Below are positions 41,437 to 50,003 of a stretch of 64,000 bases of DNA, one piece after another. A program made the position numbers and the translations under genes. Location: contig NZ_JARUBH010000009.1 in assembly GCF_029626105.1 (NCBI RefSeq), positions 1,054,001 through 1,118,000 of the forward strand, written 5' to 3'. Under the pieces are notes generated by a model. That model was not told the origin of the DNA. It saw only the letters and a program-made list of their open reading frames with translations, and ran no database searches. Source of the stretch: Solwaraspora sp. WMMD792. Lineage in GTDB: Bacteria; Actinomycetota; Actinomycetes; Mycobacteriales; Micromonosporaceae. Position 1 is the first letter of the stretch. Each line of letters starts with the position of its first letter.

Positions 41437-42593
41437 CCGGTCGGCTCCAGCCAGATCATCGGGGGGATCTTGTTGGTGCGGTCCACCCGGCGCAGCCGCG
41501 GCACCTGTTCGACGGCGACCGCCGTCGGGTGGTGCTGGGCGACGACGCCCAGGTCGTAGAACTGGTGCAGCAGCCGGGTGCGTACCGCCGCCGGGTCGGC
41601 GTCCCCGGTGTAGTGCACGGTCACCGCGCTGACCGAGTGGCGCTCGCCGGCGGCCCGCCGCAGCAGCAGCTGTGCGTCGCGTACTCCTGGTGCGGCGCGG
41701 ACGATGTCCAGCACCGTACCGATGCCGACCAGCGCGCCGTGCAGCTTGATCGCGTCGTCGGCGCGGCCCAGCACCCGCAGCGCGTCCGGTCGGCCGCAGC
41801 CGCAGGCCGCCGCCGCGACCCGGTCGCCGAGCCGGTACCGCACGGTCGGCACGGTCCAGCCGTCACCCACTCTGGACAGCAGGGCGCCGGCGTCGTCGGG
41901 CTCGAGCACCTGGTCGGGCATCAGGTGCAGCACCGAGGTGTCGCACGCCGGGGTGTTCGTGGCGATGACGTACGTTTCGACCGAACCGTAGTTGCCCCAG
42001 AGCTGGACCTGCGGGAACGCCTTCCGCACGATGGTCGCCTTCTCCTCGGTCCACGGCTCGGCCATCCAGATGATCTTTTCGATCGGGGTGGCCGCGCCCG
42101 CGTCGAGTACGCCCCGGGCCAGGTCGGCCAGGGCCGTCGGGGTGCCGGCGACCGCGTTGACGCCGAGCCGACTCAGGGTCGGCAGCCAGCCGTCGACCTC
42201 CTCCGGGGTGATCGGACCGAACGGTGCCACGTCGGCACCGCAGCGTCCGGCCAGCTCCTGCATGTAGTAGTGCGACGCCCACAGCCGGCCGGGGGTGAAC
42301 AGGTTGAGCAGCAGGTCACCGCCGACCAGCGGTCGCCACTGCCGCAGCAGCCGGTCGATGGCCTGGTGGTACGCCACGTAGGTGAGCTTGGGCTGCCCGG
42401 TGGTGCCGCCGCTGGACAGCAGCAGCGCACCGGTCCGCCGGGTCACCGCGTGCGATACGGCGAAGATCTCGTCCGGTCCGGTGACCGGCAGGTCGGCGAG
42501 TCCGGTGGCGGTGTCCGGCACGGCCGGGGCACCGGCGGCGGCGTTGCGTCGGGCCTGGTCGCGCAGCGCGTCCCAGGGCACCGCGCCGATCAT
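41433..42593 (-). CDS. PaaK-like adenylate-forming enzyme
   Basis: A 386-residue member of the phenylacetate-CoA ligase/CoF synthetase group: P-loop LLLSSGGTTGQPKLTYVAY, NYGSVETYV, and the hinge YRLGDRVAAAACGCG with GRADDAIKLHGAL. The C-terminal part ends with DRTNKIPPMIW (Lys for adenylation). Activates a carboxylic acid with ATP; the acceptor may be CoA or an amine. It overlaps both neighbours in the operon by four bases. Confidence 0.78.
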   Translation of the reverse strand: MIGAVPWDALRDQARRNAAAGAPAVPDTATGLADLPVTGPDEIFAVSHAVTRRTGALLLSSGGTTGQPKLTYVAYHQAIDRLLRQWRPLVGGDLLLNLFTPGRLWASHYYMQELAGRCGADVAPFGPITPEEVDGWLPTLSRLGVNAVAGTPTALADLARGVLDAGAATPIEKIIWMAEPWTEEKATIVRKAFPQVQLWGNYGSVETYVIATNTPACDTSVLHLMPDQVLEPDDAGALLSRVGDGWTVPTVRYRLGDRVAAAACGCGRPDALRVLGRADDAIKLHGALVGIGTVLDIVRAAPGVRDAQLLLRRAAGERHSVSAVTVHYTGDADPAAVRTRLLHQFYDLGVVAQHHPTAVAVEQVPRLRRVDRTNKIPPMIWLEPTG

Positions 42594-43615
42594 CCCGGCC
42601 GCCGACGCGACTGGTCGTCACCGGCGGCGTGCCACCGGGCGAATCCGGCCAGGTACGCCTCGAACCGGGCCCGCACGATCGCCCGGGCGGCGGCGTCCTG
42701 CTCGGGAATGCCGTTGAACGCGACCGCGCCGTCGAGTTCGATCTCCGACACCCAGTGCCGCTCGCCGTCGAAGAGGAAGTCCAGAGTGAAGTACGGCGTG
42801 GGCAGCCGTTCGGCGACGTAGGCGACGGTGTCGGCGAGCTCCGGCGGCAGAGCGGAGTAGCCGCGTTCGTGCCGGCCGCCGCTGGCCTTGGTCACGGCCA
42901 GGCAGTAGCCGTCCTTGTAGCCGTACAGCACGGTGTGTGCCTGCCCGTCGACGACATACACCCGCTGTTCGCGTACCACCTTGAGGTAGGGCTGGGCGAC
43001 CAGCGCGGTGTCCGAGCCACCGGCGAGTCCGATGAGACCTTTCAGGTCGTTCATGTTGTGTACCACCGAGATGCCCAGGCCCATGCCCCAGTAGGCGGGT
43101 TTGACGATCAACGGGAACGGCAGCGCGGCGAGCGCGGCGTCGCTGTGACCGGCCATCGCCTCCCGGCCGCTGCCCACCCGGATCGTCGGCAGCAGCGGGA
43201 TCGGACTGCCAGCCAGGTGCACCACGCTGGCCAGCTTGTCCTCGCCGATGTAGGACAGTGCCGGTGGGATCGGCAGGTAGAAGCCGAGCCGTTCCAGGAT
43301 GGTGAACAGGAACACCTGGTTGCACACGTCCTGGGTCTGGTGCGGCAGGGAGTACAGCGAGGTGACGAAGATGGTGTCGGTCGGGGTGACCGGCTCACCG
43401 TTGAGCCAGACTTTGGGCTGGCCCGGGTCGGTCGCGTCGACCGCGACCTCCTCGGGCTTGTTCACCGTGAACTCCAGGCCCAGGTCGGCGGCGATCTCCT
43501 GGTACGGCCCCCAGACCGCCTCCTGCTCGGCCTGCCGTACCCAGGCGGTGCCCCGGTCGGGGTAGATCCAGCTGAGGCGCCGCGCCGTACTGGGCGCGGC
43601 CGTGCGATCGGTCAA
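42590..43615 (-). CDS. ATP-grasp family ligase
   Basis: A 341-residue ATP-grasp protein: ATP-binding Lys in PFPLIVKPAYWGMGLGIS, VREQRVYVVDGQAHTVLYGY, and the metal/phosphate end FTLDFLFDGERHWVSEIELD with AFNG. Such ligases join a carboxylate to an amine through an acyl-phosphate. The N-terminal third (NQVFLFTILERLGFYLPIPP) is not one I recognise, so the substrates are unknown. Starts 73 bases after the hydrolase stop in the same operon. Confidence 0.75.
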   Translation of the reverse strand: MTDRTAAPSTARRLSWIYPDRGTAWVRQAEQEAVWGPYQEIAADLGLEFTVNKPEEVAVDATDPGQPKVWLNGEPVTPTDTIFVTSLYSLPHQTQDVCNQVFLFTILERLGFYLPIPPALSYIGEDKLASVVHLAGSPIPLLPTIRVGSGREAMAGHSDAALAALPFPLIVKPAYWGMGLGISVVHNMNDLKGLIGLAGGSDTALVAQPYLKVVREQRVYVVDGQAHTVLYGYKDGYCLAVTKASGGRHERGYSALPPELADTVAYVAERLPTPYFTLDFLFDGERHWVSEIELDGAVAFNGIPEQDAAARAIVRARFEAYLAGFARWHAAGDDQSRRRPG

Positions 43616-43688
43616 TGCCCTCTCCCTTGCGGTGTGGTGCGGGTCCTCGGCCGGTGGGTCCGCGTCGGCGGGGTCCCGGGCGGGTGGC

Positions 43689-44513
43689 TCAGGTGGCCAC
43701 CGGGTGGTCGACGAAGGTCGACACGAGTTCCGCGAACCGGTCAGGTTCCTCGACGAACGGCAGATGGCCGCTGCCGGTGAACACCTCCAGCCGGGACGCC
43801 GGTATCGCCGAGCGCAGCCACCCGCCGACGTCGCCGGGGTAGACCTGGCTGTGCGCTCCGTGGACGAGCAGTGTCGGTACGCTGATCCGGCGCAGCCGGT
43901 CGCGCCAGTCCACGGTGAGCGCCTCGGCGAGCAGTGCCCGTACGGCGTCCGGATCGCACCGGCGGGTCTCGTCGATGAGGCCGGCCAGCGTCGTCGGGTC
44001 GGCGTCGGTGCCGGCGGCGAACGAGCCGCGGACCAGCCCGGCGGCGAAGGTGGGGTAGTCGTCGGTCACGCTGGCCAGGACGGCGTCGGCCCCGGCGGCG
44101 TCGAGGTTGCCGAAGGCCGCGTACGGCCAGTCGTCGTCGCGCAGCAGCCGTGGGGTCTGCTCGACCGACACCAGGGCCCGGGTCCGGGCAGCCCCGAACT
44201 GCTCCAGGTAGCCGTAGGCCACGGTCGCGCCGAGCGACCAGCCCAGCAGGGTGACGTCGGTCAGGTCGAGCTTCTCGATGGTGGTGTGCAGATCCTCGGC
44301 GGCGCGGGTGAGGCTGGCCGGACGGTCGGCGGTGGCGTTGTCGCCGTGTCCGGGCAGTTCGACGACGACCACCCGGTGCCGGTTGGCGAGCCGGGCCACC
44401 GCCTCGGAGAAGAACGCGGCGGTGGCGGCCAGCCCGGGCACCATGACCAGGGCCGGTCCGTGACCGCGCGTGGCCAGGGCCGGTCCGTGACCGTGGTCCG
44501 GGTGCCGGGTCAT
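43689..44513 (-). CDS. Alpha/beta hydrolase (possible thioesterase) in the small cluster
   Basis: A 274-residue hydrolase: MVPGLAATAAFF, ELPGHGDN, nucleophile elbow LLGWSLGATVAYGYLE, acid HGAHSQVYPGD-like region and catalytic His in GSGHLPFVEE. Resembles hydrolases that release or trim small metabolites. Its ATG overlaps the previous stop (ATGA). The N-terminus contains a 20-bp tandem duplication giving a repeated GHGPAL. Confidence 0.82.
   Translation of the reverse strand: MTRHPDHGHGPALATRGHGPALVMVPGLAATAAFFSEAVARLANRHRVVVVELPGHGDNATADRPASLTRAAEDLHTTIEKLDLTDVTLLGWSLGATVAYGYLEQFGAARTRALVSVEQTPRLLRDDDWPYAAFGNLDAAGADAVLASVTDDYPTFAAGLVRGSFAAGTDADPTTLAGLIDETRRCDPDAVRALLAEALTVDWRDRLRRISVPTLLVHGAHSQVYPGDVGGWLRSAIPASRLEVFTGSGHLPFVEEPDRFAELVSTFVDHPVAT
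44447..44493 (-). repeat. 20-bp tandem repeat in the hydrolase N-terminus
   Basis: CCAGGGCCGGTCCGTGACCG occurs at 44447-44466 and 44474-44493 (period 27), in frame, encoding the doubled GHGPAL. Confidence 0.85.
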
Positions 44514-45988
44514 TGGCTGCCCCCGGCCAGCCCGAGTCGCGTGCGCAGCAACGGTTTGTCGATCTTGCCGACCGGGGTACGGGGCATCGCGGCGACGAGG
44601 TGCACCGAACCGGTCAGCCCGTGCCGGGCGAGCAGTTCCTCGACGGCCTTGACGGCCTCGTCGTCGGAGTGCCCGTCTGCCGGGGCGACGGCCACGGCGA
44701 CCACGTCGCGGTAGTCGCCGGGGTGCACGGCCAGACTGACGGCCTGTACCACTGCCTCGGCCGCGCCGAGTTCGGTGTCGAGCACTGGCGCCGGCAGCGG
44801 CCCGGCGGGGGTGGCCAGCGTCTCGGACACCCGGCCCAGGATTCGGTAGCCGCCCTGTGCGTTGCGTTCGGCGACGTCCCCGGTCCAGAACTCGGGCCGG
44901 CGGAAGGTACGGGCGTTGGCTTGCGGCGCGTCGACGTACCCCTCGCTGGTGCAGTCCGAGTAGAGGACCAGCTCCCCGACGTCGGGGTGGCCGGGCACGA
45001 AGGGTTCCAGCCGGGTGCCGACCCCACGGACCGGGACCATGGCGGTGTCGGTCTGCGGTACGTCGTCCATGTTGCCCAGCGCCAGGCCGAACTCGGTCGA
45101 GCCGTAGATCTGCCGGATGTGTACGCCGAGCACGTCGGCGGCGTCCCGGACGATCGCCGGGCTGAGATAGGCGCCACCGCACAGGGGGCGGCGCAGCGCC
45201 GGCAGCGGGAACCGGCCCTGGCGCCGGGCGGCGGCGACCAGGTCGGCGTAGTGCTGCGGCAGGGCGCTGGTCACGGTCGCCTGGTGGGCGGCCAGTTGGG
45301 TCAGCAGTGTGCCGGCCGGCGCGTGCGGGTCGGCGAGCACCAGTTGCGCGCCGGACAGCAGCGCCGCGAACACGTGCAGGTCGGTGGCGTGCGCCACGTC
45401 GAGGGTGTGGCGGCAGAAGAAGATGTCGTCGGGGCGGATCCCGGTGTCGGCCAGCCAGCGGCGTCGTTCGGTGACGAAGCGGTCCTGCCGCCAGGCCATC
45501 ATCTTCGGGAAGCCGGTCGAGCCGGAGGTCCATAGTAGCCGGAATATGGCGGTGGCCGTCGAGGCGGTGGAGTCCGCGGTGGGCTCCGGCCGGGGCGTCG
45601 AGGCGGTCAGCTTGTCGAGGTCGACAGCGGCCGGGCCGTCGGCGGGGATCCGGCGGTGCCCGTCGGTGACCAGCAGGGCGGGGCGTGCCCGGTCGAGAGC
45701 GGTCCGCACCCCGGCGTCGTCGAAGTTCGCCATCAGCGGTACGTAGCGGGCACCGAGCCGGGCCACCGCCAGGATCAGGCAGACGTACCCGATGCTGTTG
45801 CGCAGCACCACGGCGACGGTGTCGCCAGCCGCGACGCCGTGCGCGGGGAGGCCGGCGGCGACCCGGTCGGTCGTCTCGACGAGTTCGCGGTACGTCACGG
45901 ACGCACCGTCGGTGGTGCGTACCGCCACGGCGTCGGGTCGACGGCCGGCCACCTCGCGGACGGCCTGGTAGAGCCCGGCAGCGGTCAC
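44510..45988 (-). CDS. AMP-binding adenylate-forming enzyme (ANL family)
   Basis: A 492-residue ANL enzyme: core TSGSTGFPKMMAW, QIYGSTEFGLAL, EFWTGDVAERNAQGGYRILG, and the C-terminal catalytic Lys in RTPVGKIDKPLLR. It activates a carboxylic or amino acid as AMP ester; the substrate is not predictable. The GTG start at 45988 overlaps the methyltransferase stop. With a second activating enzyme, an ATP-grasp ligase and no carrier protein, it could start an amide- or peptide-forming route. Confidence 0.85.
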   Translation of the reverse strand: MTAAGLYQAVREVAGRRPDAVAVRTTDGASVTYRELVETTDRVAAGLPAHGVAAGDTVAVVLRNSIGYVCLILAVARLGARYVPLMANFDDAGVRTALDRARPALLVTDGHRRIPADGPAAVDLDKLTASTPRPEPTADSTASTATAIFRLLWTSGSTGFPKMMAWRQDRFVTERRRWLADTGIRPDDIFFCRHTLDVAHATDLHVFAALLSGAQLVLADPHAPAGTLLTQLAAHQATVTSALPQHYADLVAAARRQGRFPLPALRRPLCGGAYLSPAIVRDAADVLGVHIRQIYGSTEFGLALGNMDDVPQTDTAMVPVRGVGTRLEPFVPGHPDVGELVLYSDCTSEGYVDAPQANARTFRRPEFWTGDVAERNAQGGYRILGRVSETLATPAGPLPAPVLDTELGAAEAVVQAVSLAVHPGDYRDVVAVAVAPADGHSDDEAVKAVEELLARHGLTGSVHLVAAMPRTPVGKIDKPLLRTRLGLAGGSQ

Positions 45989-46653
45989 GACGCCAGCCAC
46001 CCGGCGTAGGTGGCGAATCGCCAGTCCTTGGCCAGGCAGTCCACGGTGTCGAAGCCGGCGGCGCGGAGCCAGCCGAGTTGAGTTTCGACGTCGATGCAGA
46101 TGTCGTGCTTCATCCGTTCGCGGCCGGCCGCCCATTCGTCGGCAGGCGTTCCGGCGGCGTGTACGTGGCCTTCGTGCTGCCGGTCGTACATCTCCTCCAG
46201 TCGCGGTGTGGGCGCGAGGACCTGCTCGACGTTGACGAAGATCCCACCCGGCCGCAGAATGTCGGGTAGGCGACCAAACAGCGTTTGTTTCTCGTGATGC
46301 TCGAGGTGGTGGATAGCTAGGCCGGAAACAACTGCGTCGTACGGCCCCGCCGGCAATGGATCCATCAGTCCCTGAACAGCGAAACTGACCCGATGGACAC
46401 TGTCGAACCGTTGTTTGGCCTGTGCGAGCATCCGTTCGGAATGGTCGACGAGAGTGATCGTTGCTTCGGGGATGCGGGCGATCAGCGCTGCGCTGAGCAG
46501 CCCGGTCCCCGCGCCCAGATCCAGGATCCGTGCGTCGCCCGGCACCGACATCTGCACCGCGCTGGACGCGCTGCCGTACAACAGGTCGAACGACGGGATG
46601 AGTTGACGCCGCAGTGCATCGTAGGTAGTGGGATTCCACAGCTCGAAGGTCAC
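45985..46653 (-). CDS. SAM-dependent methyltransferase, first gene of the small cluster
   Basis: A 222-residue class I methyltransferase: motif I RILDLGAGTGLLSAALI, acidic VDHSERMLAQ, YDAVVSGLAIHHLEHHE and IFVNVEQVLAPTP. I chose the GTG at 46653 (VTFELWNPTTYDALRRQ) with GGGGGG upstream; the frame is open to 46785. Methyltransferases of this type act on small molecules or tRNA. It begins the six-gene operon, with a 267-base region upstream. Confidence 0.82.
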   Translation of the reverse strand: MTFELWNPTTYDALRRQLIPSFDLLYGSASSAVQMSVPGDARILDLGAGTGLLSAALIARIPEATITLVDHSERMLAQAKQRFDSVHRVSFAVQGLMDPLPAGPYDAVVSGLAIHHLEHHEKQTLFGRLPDILRPGGIFVNVEQVLAPTPRLEEMYDRQHEGHVHAAGTPADEWAAGRERMKHDICIDVETQLGWLRAAGFDTVDCLAKDWRFATYAGWLAS

Positions 46654-46862
46654 GATAATCCCCCCGTGGGTCACCGGTCGGCGCTTTTGTGGCACTGGCG
46701 TCGGATGCTGGACAAACTGCGGTTTGCTGAGCCGACGCATTGTCGGATGGTGATTCCTGTGGTGCGCGCATCTGCTTGCCGGCATGTGCTATTCAGAAAG
46801 TATCAAGGAGCGGCAGAGCAATGAAGAGAGCGGTCGATATCGAAGTGTGATGCTGGTCACAT

Positions 46863-46904
46863 TGTCGATCATGTTGTCCGTTTTCGACGAACTGTCGATC
46901 GTGT
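46863..46904. promoter_or_regulatory. Direct repeat TGTCGATC(A/G)TGT upstream of the cluster
   Basis: TGTCGATCATGT (46863-46874) and TGTCGATCGTGT (46893-46904), 30 bases apart, about three helical turns. They lie in the 267-base divergent-convergent space upstream of the operon start and could be operator sites. No consensus promoter was found. Confidence 0.4.
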
Positions 46905-46920
46905 CAGGAATTGGCGTTTG

Positions 46921-48048
46921 TCAGGCTCTTTGGGTCACGATCAGGTCCCGGACGATCGCCTGGTCGACCCGGTGGGCGAAGCCGCCGTACCCCGGACCGT
47001 CGGCCACTTCCAGGCCCGCCTTGACCAGCAGCGCGGCCAGATCGTCGCGGGCGGCGACCAGGGTGTTCCAGGAGATACCGAGCGCCCCGCCGGGGCGCAG
47101 CAGCGCCACCCACCCCGGCAACGCCTCAGCCAGCAGACCCAACGGATCGCGGGTCAACCGGTCCGCCTGACCGCGGGTGCCGTGCTGCACCCCGTACGGC
47201 GCGTCGGTGACGATCGCGTCGAAGCTGCCGGCCCGGAACACCTCCCGGCTGCGGCGGGTGTCGGCGTGCACCATCGTCAGGTCGACGGTCCGCCCGGCCC
47301 GGTGGTCGTCCTTGCTGGCCGCCAGGGTGACCGCCAGCCGTCGGCCCAGTACGGCCCGGTTGCGCCGCACCGGGGCGATCTCGGCCGAGTGCTTGAGCCG
47401 CTTGTGCTTCAACCAGGTACGGATGAAGTTGGCGTACACCTCGAAGTCCTTGCCGTCGATCTCCACCCCGGCGGCGTGCCAGCCGTACATCATCGCCTGG
47501 TTGAGCGTGGTGCCCCGGCCGCACATCGGGTCGAGGACCCGCAGCGGCGGCGAGTCCGGGCCGAACGGGCCGGCCGCCGCCCCGCCGGTAACGGCGGTCC
47601 CGCTGGTCCCGCCGGTAACGGCGGTCCCGCTGGTCCCGCCGGTCCCAGCGGCACCGGCCCGGTCGGTCGTGGCCAGCGCGGTCACGTTCAACAGCAGTTT
47701 GGTGAACTGCTCGTTGGTCTTGCCGGCGTACTTCGGGATGGTGATCAGGTCGCTGTCGAAGCGGTCCCGGCCGGTCACCTCCAGCGGCCGCAGCAGATCG
47801 CCGTCGCGGGCGAAGAACGCGTACCGGGCGGACAGGTTGGCCAGCACGGACAGGTCCCGGTCGGTCAGGTCGACGCCGGTGAAGGTGACGTACGGCAGCC
47901 CGCCGATCGTGGTGACCGCGACGTCGTCCACCCGGCCGCCGAGGGCCCGGTCGCCGAAGACGGTCAGCTCGGCGGTGGCCAGCCCGACCGCCGACTCGGC
48001 GTACACCCGGTTCGCCGACGGGTGGATCAGCAGGGCGTACGCGGTCAT
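46921..48048 (-). CDS. TRM11 family SAM-dependent methyltransferase
   Basis: A 375-residue methyltransferase, probably for tRNA guanosine N2 or a related RNA base: NEQFTKLLLNV, motif I RVLDPMCGRGTTLNQAM, GVEIDGKDFEVYANF and the catalytic DAPYGVQHG. A Gly/Thr-rich insert of about 20 residues (GTGGTSGTAVTGG) between the N-terminal part and motif I comes from a 27-bp tandem repeat and is probably a flexible loop. ATG at 48048. Confidence 0.88.
   Translation of the reverse strand: MTAYALLIHPSANRVYAESAVGLATAELTVFGDRALGGRVDDVAVTTIGGLPYVTFTGVDLTDRDLSVLANLSARYAFFARDGDLLRPLEVTGRDRFDSDLITIPKYAGKTNEQFTKLLLNVTALATTDRAGAAGTGGTSGTAVTGGTSGTAVTGGAAAGPFGPDSPPLRVLDPMCGRGTTLNQAMMYGWHAAGVEIDGKDFEVYANFIRTWLKHKRLKHSAEIAPVRRNRAVLGRRLAVTLAASKDDHRAGRTVDLTMVHADTRRSREVFRAGSFDAIVTDAPYGVQHGTRGQADRLTRDPLGLLAEALPGWVALLRPGGALGISWNTLVAARDDLAALLVKAGLEVADGPGYGGFAHRVDQAIVRDLIVTQRA
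47584..47637 (-). repeat. 27-bp tandem repeat in the TRM11-like gene
   Basis: Two exact copies of a 27-bp unit (GCCGGTAACGGCGGTCCCGC start) at 47584-47610 and 47611-47637, in frame, with a partial third. The repeat encodes the GTSGTAVTG insert. Confidence 0.88.
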
Positions 48049-48127
48049 CGGCGGTCCATTCGGTCAGGCGGGTGCGGGTGGGACCCACGAGTGTTACCAC
48101 ACCGGCGGCCTGCGTAAGGTCACCGGC

Positions 48128-48376
48128 ATGGCACGGCAGCGGGGGCGGCGTCTGCCGCTGGCGGCCCGCCCGCTCACCGAACCGCATCCGGCGCGACTGC
48201 CGGCCGACCACCCGCACCGGGCGGCGGTGCTGGCCGCGCACGCGGCGGCGCTCGACGCCGGCGAGGCCGGCTACCTGGACCCGGGCACCGGGCTGTTCGT
48301 GCTGACCGCGGCGTTCCTGGCCCGCCGGGGCACCTGCTGTGACCAGGGTTGCCGGCACTGCCCGTATCTGGGGTGA
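48128..48376 (+). CDS. DUF5522 family small protein
   Basis: An 82-residue protein of DUF5522: PLTEPHPARLPADHPHRAAV, EAGYLDPGTGLFVLTAAF and the cysteine-rich end RGTCCDQGCRHCPYL. The terminal Cys cluster suggests metal binding. Function unknown. Divergent from the TRM11-like gene, with 79 bases between. Confidence 0.8.
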   Translation: MARQRGRRLPLAARPLTEPHPARLPADHPHRAAVLAAHAAALDAGEAGYLDPGTGLFVLTAAFLARRGTCCDQGCRHCPYLG

Positions 48377-48500
48377 TTCCGGGGATTTCCTACGCGGCGC
48401 GGTCGGTGCGGGTGGCGGGCTTTCGCGGCGGCGGCGGAACCCGTACGGTGTGCGACGAACAATCCGCCTTTTTCGACCGGCCTGACCGTGGGAGGTCACT

Positions 48501-49112
48501 GTGGGCGTTCGGCTGCGTGTGTCCGGCGCCGGGCTGATCCTGCTGCTGTTCGCCGCCGGCTGCTCCGACCGGGCGGTGGCCACCGAGAACCCCGCCCCGG
48601 ACGACCCGGCCCAGGCCAGTCCGTCGCCGAGCCCGGTTGAGCCGTACCCGGAGGTGCCCCGTCCGCCGGCCGCCGAGTCCGGCGGGGCATGCCGGGTGTT
48701 CGACTTCGACGTGGTCGAGCAGACCGTCGGGTTCCGGTTCGAGGTGGCGGCGGCCAACAAGCACGACAAGACGCAGTCGTGTGTGCTGCGGCCGGCCGAG
48801 GAGCCACTGCCCGACCTGATGGTCTCCATCTCGGACACCAAGGCGAGCGCGTCGGTCTTCGCCGACGACGTCGCCCCGGTCGGTGCCAAGGAGATCAAGG
48901 ATCTCGGCAAGGCCGCCTACTGGATTCCGGTCAAGCCGGACCCGGACACTGGGTACGGGGCGGCGCTGGAGGTCAACTGGATCACCGGGGACCCGAAGCT
49001 GATCAGCCTGCGCTGGACGTTCGCCCCCGGTGACGACGAACTGTCCGCCGTGGAGCTGGCGCCCAAGATGGTCGAGCTGGCCCGGGTGGTGCACGACAAC
49101 CGCAAGAAGTGA
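48501..49112 (+). CDS. Lipoprotein of unknown function
   Basis: A 203-residue lipoprotein: GTG start with GGGAGG upstream, signal peptide LILLLFAAGC as lipobox, then a Pro/Ser-rich linker (AQASPSPSPVEPYPEVP) and a domain with two Cys (GGACRVF and TQSCVL). Resembles DUF3558-type actinobacterial lipoproteins in layout; no function can be given. Confidence 0.75.
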   Translation: MGVRLRVSGAGLILLLFAAGCSDRAVATENPAPDDPAQASPSPSPVEPYPEVPRPPAAESGGACRVFDFDVVEQTVGFRFEVAAANKHDKTQSCVLRPAEEPLPDLMVSISDTKASASVFADDVAPVGAKEIKDLGKAAYWIPVKPDPDTGYGAALEVNWITGDPKLISLRWTFAPGDDELSAVELAPKMVELARVVHDNRKK

Positions 49113-49144
49113 CCGGCCGGCTGTGCCGGGGCACCGCCGGCCGG
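49113..49144. terminator. Bidirectional terminator between lipoprotein and regulator genes
   Basis: 9-bp stem CCGGCCGGC (49113-49121) with complement (49136-49144) and an inner GTGCC/GGCAC, between convergent genes. Confidence 0.7.
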
Positions 49145-49188
49145 GTCGCGTCCAGGGCGGTCGCGCCGACCGGCGGAGCGCCGGTGAC

Positions 49189-49914
49189 TCAGGCGGCCGC
49201 GCCGGCCAGCGACCGTCCGTGGTCGGCGGCCGCGACGAACACCCGGGACGCGACCTCGCGCGGCAGGTGGATCTTGTCGCCGGACCGGTCGATGGTCACC
49301 CCGTCGCGTTCCTGCGCGACGGTGACCGTCGCCCCCGGGTCCACCCCGGCGGCGTGCAACTGGCGGAGCACGTCGGCGTTGGTCTGCACGCTCTCGCAGA
49401 TCCGACGGACCACGACCGTGCCGGTCAGGCCGGGGAACGCCAGGTTGCGCTCGGTGTCCGGGCTGATGTCCGGATTCGCCAGCTCCGCCGGTCCGTCACC
49501 CAGCGCGTCCAGGCCGGGAATCGGGTTGCCGTACGGCGACCGGGTCGGCCGGTTGAGCAGGTCGTAGACCTTCTTCTCGACCGCGTCGCTCATCACGTGC
49601 TCCCAACGGCAGGCCTCCTCGTGGGCCTCCTCGTAGGGCATGCCGATGACGTTGACCAGCAGCAGCTCGGCGAGCCGGTGCTTGCGCATCACCGAGACCG
49701 CTTGGGCCCGGCCCAGCTCGGTGAGTCGTAGGTTACGGTCGTCCTCGATGGTGAGCAGCCCGTCGCGCTCCATCCGGGCGACCGTCTGGCTGACGGTGGG
49801 GCCGCTCTGGTGCAGCCGCTCGGCGATCCTGGCACGCAGCGGCGGCACCGACTCTTCCTCGAGCTCAAGTATGGTGCGCAGATACATCTCTGTGGTATCG
49901 ACAAGATCATTCAC
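49189..49914 (-). CDS. ideR: DtxR/IdeR family metal-dependent regulator
   Basis: A 241-residue regulator. N-terminal winged HTH (DTTEMYLRTILELEEESVPP, SGPTVSQTVARMERDGLLTI), dimerisation/metal domain with C-R-W-E-H-V in EEACRWEHVMSDAVEKKVYD, and a C-terminal SH3-like domain. Metal ligands Cys, Glu, His are kept. In actinobacteria this protein represses iron uptake when iron is plentiful. I chose GTG at 49914; a longer start at 49938 is possible. Confidence 0.88.
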   Translation of the reverse strand: MNDLVDTTEMYLRTILELEEESVPPLRARIAERLHQSGPTVSQTVARMERDGLLTIEDDRNLRLTELGRAQAVSVMRKHRLAELLLVNVIGMPYEEAHEEACRWEHVMSDAVEKKVYDLLNRPTRSPYGNPIPGLDALGDGPAELANPDISPDTERNLAFPGLTGTVVVRRICESVQTNADVLRQLHAAGVDPGATVTVAQERDGVTIDRSGDKIHLPREVASRVFVAAADHGRSLAGAAA

Positions 49915-50003
49915 GGTCAGCTGCCCTCCAGTGTTCAATCCTACCTTGCAGCACCGATAACCAGCCGGAACGGACGATCGGCAAGGGACAGGCGTAGCCC
50001 CGC

